Origin: Gemmataceae bacterium
GTDB taxonomy: Bacteria > Planctomycetota > Planctomycetia > Gemmatales > Gemmataceae
Length of the DNA: 9,370 bases
Assembly: GCA_947490035.1 (NCBI GenBank)
Contig: CANLGS010000093.1
Location: forward strand, 1 to 9,370
Direction of reading: 5' to 3'
Shown here: positions 6,666-9,370 of the stretch, piece by piece
Numbering within the stretch: position 1 is the stretch's first letter
Layout of the letters: every line of letters starts with the position of its first letter
Program-made: the position numbers and the translations under genes
Notes under the pieces: model-generated
The model's input: only the letters and a program-made list of their open reading frames with translations
Told to the model about the DNA's origin: nothing
Database searches by the model: none

Positions 6666-7052
6666 ATGGTCACGGGTGAAATCCAGATTCGCGTGCGGTA
6701 CGCCGAGACGGACCGGATGGGCCTGTTGCACCACGCGAACTACCTCGTGTACTTCGAGCAAGCCCGAACGGAGTTGCTCCGCGGGCGTGCCGCGTCGTAT
6801 AAGGAACTGGAGGATCAGGGCTACTTCCTGGTCGTCGCGAAGGTCGAGGTGAAGTTCAAAAGCCCCGCGCACTACGACGACCTGCTGACCGTCCGCACCA
6901 CCGTCGTGCGCACCTCGCCGGTGCGACTGGAACACAAGTACGAAGTGATGCGCGACGGCACGCTGATCGCCGAAGGGCTGACGACGCTCGCGTGCGTCGG
7001 CCGCGACGGGAAGCTCCGCGAAATGCCCCAGTGGCTGTCCGAAGCGAAGTAG
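6666..7052 (+). CDS. Acyl-CoA thioesterase, YbgC/4HBT hotdog family
   Basis: This 128-residue protein is the usual size for a single hotdog domain. Near the N-terminus YAETDRMGLLHHANYLVYFE carries the family signature: catalytic Asp16 in ETDxMG, then HHANY and the start of the central helix (FEQAR). Members of this family hydrolyse short or aromatic acyl-CoA thioesters in the cytoplasm. In many Gram-negative bacteria YbgC precedes tolQ-tolR. Here the next two genes encode an ExbB/TolQ-like and an ExbD/TolR-like protein, so the order resembles a ybgC-tolQ-tolR arrangement. The Asp and fold are clear from sequence; the actual substrate is not. Only 23 bases separate it from the ExbB-like gene, suggesting co-transcription. 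Confidence 0.92.
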   Translation: MVTGEIQIRVRYAETDRMGLLHHANYLVYFEQARTELLRGRAASYKELEDQGYFLVVAKVEVKFKSPAHYDDLLTVRTTVVRTSPVRLEHKYEVMRDGTLIAEGLTTLACVGRDGKLREMPQWLSEAK

Positions 7053-7065
7053 GTCGTTCGCCGAC

Positions 7066-7071
7066 GGGAGG
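7066..7071 (+). promoter_or_regulatory. Shine-Dalgarno sequence fixing the GTG start of the ExbB/TolQ-like gene
   Basis: GGGAGG lies four bases before GTG 7076. A longer in-frame reading from an ATG at 6992 would overlap the thioesterase by 61 bases and has no such site. Confidence 0.6.
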
Positions 7072-7075
7072 TTCC

Positions 7076-7606
7076 GTGCGCCGGTTCTGGATCCATGTCG
7101 TGCTGCCGGCCGCGTTCGCCGCGGTGCCGGTGCTGGCCGCGGCGCTGGTGTTCGTCGCCGTCCCCGCCGACGCGCGCCGCGACTACCTCGCGCGCGTCGA
7201 AACGTCGCCCATCGACTGGATCATCATCGGCGTCGGGTTCACGCTGTTCACCACGCAGGTGATCCTCGCCTGGCGCGCGATGCGCTGGCAGGAGAACGAC
7301 TTCGACCTGAAGGCCGACCGGTGGCTCTCTCACCTGTGCCAGGCCGCGGAGTGGTTCCCGCTGCTCGGGCTAATCGGCACCGTCGCCGCGATCCTCCAGA
7401 CGTTCAGTTCGATCACGCCCGGCGCGAACCCGACCCCGCAAGACATCATCAAGAAGTACGCGCCGGCGATCACCGCGACCGGCGGCGGGCTGTACATGGC
7501 GTTCATCAACATCCTGCCGGTGTGGGTGGTCGCCGTCGGCCGCGACCTGATCCGCGCGCTCGCGGGCATCGCGCCGCCGCCGGAACCGCCGGGGGGCAAG
7601 TTGTGA
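7076..7606 (+). CDS. MotA/TolQ/ExbB-type proton channel subunit (short form)
   Basis: This protein has 176 residues, shorter than typical ExbB or TolQ (about 230-245). Hydrophobic segments lie at about 5-29, 46-66, 94-110 and 130-155. The diagnostic part is AEWFPLLGLIGTVAAILQTF (91-110) followed by AITATGGGLYMAFINILP (131-148). These correspond to the ExbB/TolQ channel helices with the GLxGTV motif; Thr102 and Thr133/135 are candidates for the conserved pore threonines. The family forms a pentameric inner-membrane channel around ExbD/TolR and turns proton flow into motion of an envelope partner. The large cytoplasmic loop seen in classical ExbB is nearly absent; only about 27 residues (67-93) separate helix two from the channel helices. 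The gene overlaps the next by four bases (GTGA), so the two products are likely made in stoichiometric coupling. Family membership is firm; the driven process is unknown. Confidence 0.87.
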   Translation: MRRFWIHVVLPAAFAAVPVLAAALVFVAVPADARRDYLARVETSPIDWIIIGVGFTLFTTQVILAWRAMRWQENDFDLKADRWLSHLCQAAEWFPLLGLIGTVAAILQTFSSITPGANPTPQDIIKKYAPAITATGGGLYMAFINILPVWVVAVGRDLIRALAGIAPPPEPPGGKL

Positions 7607-8103
7607 TTACGCCTCCGCGACGTGCCGTCACCCGGTTCTTCGTTCCGCTCATCGACGTACTCATCCTGCTGTTCTGCATCTTCCTGCTGATGCCCTTCGT
7701 GAGCGGCCCGCCCGCGACCGAGACGCCGGAGAAGAAGGACGAACCGAAGACAGAAGCCCTGCCGGAGGATGTGCAGAAGTTGCAGCGCGAGTTGGCCGCC
7801 GCCCGCGAGCGCATCAAGCGGCTGGAGGGCGCGGCCCAGGCGCGCCTCACCGACCAGATTGTGGTGCGCGTTTTGCACACCGACCGCAAGGACGGCACGC
7901 TTTACTATTTCGACCCGAACCGGCAGGAGATTCGCACCGAAACGGACGCCAAGCGGTTCGAGCTGCACCAGCGGCAGGCCGGCGGGGTGAAAGACCTGTA
8001 CTTCCTCATCCTGTATCCGGAGAACCCGCTCGGGTTCCCGACGAAGAAGCAGGAAGAGCAGATCCGCCACTGGTTTCGCAACGTCCCGCACGAGTTCCAG
8101 TAG
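7603..8103 (+). CDS. ExbD/TolR-like proton channel subunit
   Basis: This protein has 166 residues, starting at GTG 7603, which overlaps the stop of the preceding gene; a run of six G at 7591-7596 is the probable ribosome site. One membrane helix (about 12-33) contains VPLIDVLILL, placing Asp18 where ExbD and TolR carry their essential proton-binding Asp. A charged segment rich in Glu/Lys (about 42-76, LQRELAAARERIKRLEG) is probably a coiled coil. It leads to a periplasmic domain (about 80-166) with YYFDP and LILYPENPLGF. With the ExbB-like neighbour it should form a proton-driven motor complex. The domain layout is that of ExbD, but the coiled coil and domain wording are unusual. The TAG stop is formed by the first three bases of a palindromic repeat at 8101-8274, so the gene end may have been altered by insertion. 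Confidence 0.85.
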   Translation: MITPPRRAVTRFFVPLIDVLILLFCIFLLMPFVSGPPATETPEKKDEPKTEALPEDVQKLQRELAAARERIKRLEGAAQARLTDQIVVRVLHTDRKDGTLYYFDPNRQEIRTETDAKRFELHQRQAGGVKDLYFLILYPENPLGFPTKKQEEQIRHWFRNVPHEFQ

Positions 8104-8274
8104 GCGCCGCTTGCCGAGCGGCACGGGCTAGCCCGCGTGTGGGCAACACGGGCGCCGGTGTATTTGGTAGGTGCCGCGAGCCGAGCGGCACGATGGCCCA
8201 AGTCGTGACGCTTCACGTGGCGTCCGTATCGTTCACACGCGGGTCAGCCCGTGCCGCTCGGCAAGCGGCACCTA
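8101..8274. repeat. Family D inverted repeat with a third partial arm in its loop
   Basis: Arms 8101-8141 and 8234-8274 are complementary at 38 of 41 positions, separated by 92 bases. The right arm contains a mini-hairpin GTGCCGCT/AGCGGCAC, and the left arm a self-complementary CGGGCTAGCCCG. A third, partial copy of the outer half-arm is present at 8168-8191 (TAGGTGCCGC then CCGAGCGGCAC). The element supplies the stop codon of the ExbD-like gene and fills most of the 197-base gap. Beyond it, 8275-8300 is a short leader with no evident ribosome site. Confidence 0.9.
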
Positions 8275-8300
8275 CCCCAACCACACGTCGAGCCGCTGTC

Positions 8301-8960
8301 ATGTGTGAAACCCTCTTCGCCGACGCCCTCGGTTCCGGACTGAGCGGGAAGGTCGCCGGGTACGCGATCAAGGCGCTGGCCGTCGGCGGCGGCTTACTCG
8401 TCGGCTACGCTCTGGGTATCGGCGTGGCGTGGGCACTCGACCGCTGGGTGTTCGCGCACAAGGCACCGCCGCAACTGAAGAAGTTGTGCGGGTTGCTCGC
8501 GGGCGTTGCTCTTGCAATCCTCGTCGCGCTCATCGTCTTCGGCGAAGGCGGTGGCGGTCTCTTCGGCGGTGGAAGTGGGGGCGACAGCAAGGGCACGCCG
8601 ACGCCCACGGAAAAGGGGAAGGAACCGCCGGCCCCAGTCACGCCGAAGGAAGATGTGAAGGTGCCGCCGAAGGTGGAGCCGAAACCGCCGGACCCGAAAG
8701 CGACACCGAGCGACGTGCGGATCGCGATTCTTAGCGGGGCCGACGTGCGCGACGACAAGTTCTACGTGATCGATCCCGACCCCGCGCCGAAGACGTTCGA
8801 GGAACTGAAAACGGTCATCGACGCCCGCCGCGCGAGCGCCAAGAACGAGCCGGCTCTGGTCTTGCGGTACGCAAAGGAACCGCTGTCCGACAGCCACCCG
8901 GAGATGAAGCGGCTTAGCGCGTGGGTGAAAGAAGCGAAACTAACAAGCCGGTTCGAGTGA
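8301..8960 (+). CDS. Two-helix membrane protein with ExbD-like C-terminal domain, function unknown
   Basis: This protein has 219 residues. I chose ATG 8301 because the frame upstream is repeat DNA; a longer reading from 8139 is open but runs through that repeat. There is no strong Shine-Dalgarno sequence. Two membrane helices lie at about 23-46 and 62-81, followed by a Gly-rich turn and a Pro/Lys/Glu-rich linker (about 95-135) of the kind that spans a periplasm. A compact C-terminal domain (136-219) contains FYVIDP and LVLRYAKEPLSD. This domain lines up by eye with the periplasmic domain of the ExbD-like protein just upstream (YYFDP, LILYPENPLGF, then a final amphipathic helix with Trp). I infer a paralogous domain on a different membrane anchor, probably a partner of the ExbB/ExbD-like pair. 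It lacks the intramembrane P-L-I-D motif, so it should not itself carry protons. No named family recognised. Confidence 0.8.
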   Translation: MCETLFADALGSGLSGKVAGYAIKALAVGGGLLVGYALGIGVAWALDRWVFAHKAPPQLKKLCGLLAGVALAILVALIVFGEGGGGLFGGGSGGDSKGTPTPTEKGKEPPAPVTPKEDVKVPPKVEPKPPDPKATPSDVRIAILSGADVRDDKFYVIDPDPAPKTFEELKTVIDARRASAKNEPALVLRYAKEPLSDSHPEMKRLSAWVKEAKLTSRFE

Positions 8961-8974
8961 GTCTCTTTCTCGGT

Positions 8975-9076
8975 GGAGCGCGGGCGTCCCGCCCGCTTCT
9001 TCGCACCTCGTGTTGCCGCCCGAGGAATCGTGTCGCGACCGGCTTGGCATAGTTGCGGGCGGGACGCCCGCGCTCC
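8975..9076. repeat. Family E inverted repeat (22-base perfect arms)
   Basis: Arms 8975-8996 and 9055-9076 are perfect reverse complements separated by 58 bases. Each arm is itself a hairpin, GCGGGCG/CGCCCGC with loop TCC or GGA. It fills most of the 130-base gap before the P-loop gene and leaves only 14 bases before that gene's ATG, so it lies in the leader or overlaps its control region. No T-tract follows. Confidence 0.93.
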
Positions 9077-9090
9077 GAAGAGCGCAACCC

Positions 9091-9370
9091 ATGTCCACAC
9101 CCGCCACACCCGCCACACCCGCTCCCGACGTTCCCCGCGTGCTGCTGTTCGGGCACCGCGGGTCGGGCAAGTCCGCGCTCATCGGTGCGCTCCTGCAAGC
9201 TGGTGAGATGCAGGGCGAGACGCTTCGCGGCGAAGTCGTTCACTCGTCGGCCGAACTGCCGCGCATCCGCGACGCCGCGTACAGCGGAACGCTCGAAACC
9301 GCCAGCACCGAACTCGAAAGTTTCACCATCCGCCTGCGGCCGTGGCGCACCGGCAACCAGCCGATGATGC
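9091..9370 (+). CDS. P-loop NTPase (GTPase-like), 3' end cut by the window edge
   Basis: Only the first 93 codons are visible. After ATG 9091 comes a short repetitive N-tail, TPATPATPA, encoded by a 9-base unit (ACACCCGCC). A beta strand VLLFG then leads into a Walker A motif, GHRGSGKS, at residues 21-28, followed by helix ALIGALLQAGE. The region after it (about 40-93) has a charged helix and a strand ESFTIRLRPWR, compatible with the start of a small GTPase or related P-loop domain. The decisive motifs (DxxG, NKxD or Walker B) lie outside the window, so GTP versus ATP cannot be decided. It lies 130 bases after the two-helix membrane protein, separated by a palindromic repeat. It is in the same direction as the ExbB/ExbD-like genes and is a plausible cytoplasmic switch for that membrane module. 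Confidence 0.8.
   Translation, partial: MSTPATPATPAPDVPRVLLFGHRGSGKSALIGALLQAGEMQGETLRGEVVHSSAELPRIRDAAYSGTLETASTELESFTIRLRPWRTGNQPMM

Noticed and set aside
3009..6673. Long open minus-strand frames of 573 and 648 codons opposite the two signal peptidases
   Set aside because: They are mirror frames of strongly conserved plus-strand genes with catalytic motifs, and their composition is that of antisense high-GC sequence.
7076..8103. A Zorya-type ZorA/ZorB defence pair
   Set aside because: The ExbB-like protein is only 176 residues without the long ZorA tail, and the partner lacks an OmpA-like peptidoglycan-binding domain; no ZorC, ZorD or ZorE is visible.

Overview
This is a GC-rich, densely coded bacterial window. 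The combination of long intergenic palindromes, signal peptidases carrying large inserts, and double-glycine/proline-rich membrane proteins suggests a planctomycete, probably a Gemmata-like member of the Gemmataceae. That placement is inferred from sequence style; no 16S rRNA or other formal marker is present.

Layout. (1) Positions 1-861, minus strand: two tandem thioredoxin-fold envelope proteins with CGPC active sites. The downstream one runs off the left edge. The two genes share a block of 126 identical bases, a sign of recent duplication or gene conversion. (2) Positions 862-1023: a divergent promoter region. (3) Positions 1024-6550, plus strand: lepA (elongation factor 4) followed by two different type I signal peptidase genes. 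The lepA-lepB adjacency is familiar from other bacteria. Both peptidases have the Ser/Lys dyad, and both carry a four-cysteine zinc-ribbon-like insert and a large concanavalin-like insert. (4) Positions 6666-7052: a small hotdog-fold acyl-CoA thioesterase. (5) Positions 7076 to the right edge: an ExbB/TolQ-like channel subunit, an overlapping ExbD/TolR-like subunit with its transmembrane Asp, a two-helix membrane protein whose C-terminal domain resembles the ExbD-like periplasmic domain, and the first 93 codons of a P-loop NTPase. Together these look like a proton-motive-force-driven envelope module coupled to a nucleotide switch. This is the best candidate here for an undescribed system.

Repeats. 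Every plus-strand intergenic gap longer than about 100 bases after lepA holds a long inverted repeat, and five unrelated families are present. In most of them each arm is itself a small hairpin, the architecture of REP doublets (REPINs). One is nested inside another, and one supplies the stop codon of the ExbD-like gene. They lack T-tracts, so they do not look like ordinary Rho-independent terminators. They also create spurious open frames and false N-terminal extensions.

No tRNA, rRNA, CRISPR array, transposase gene or integrase was seen.
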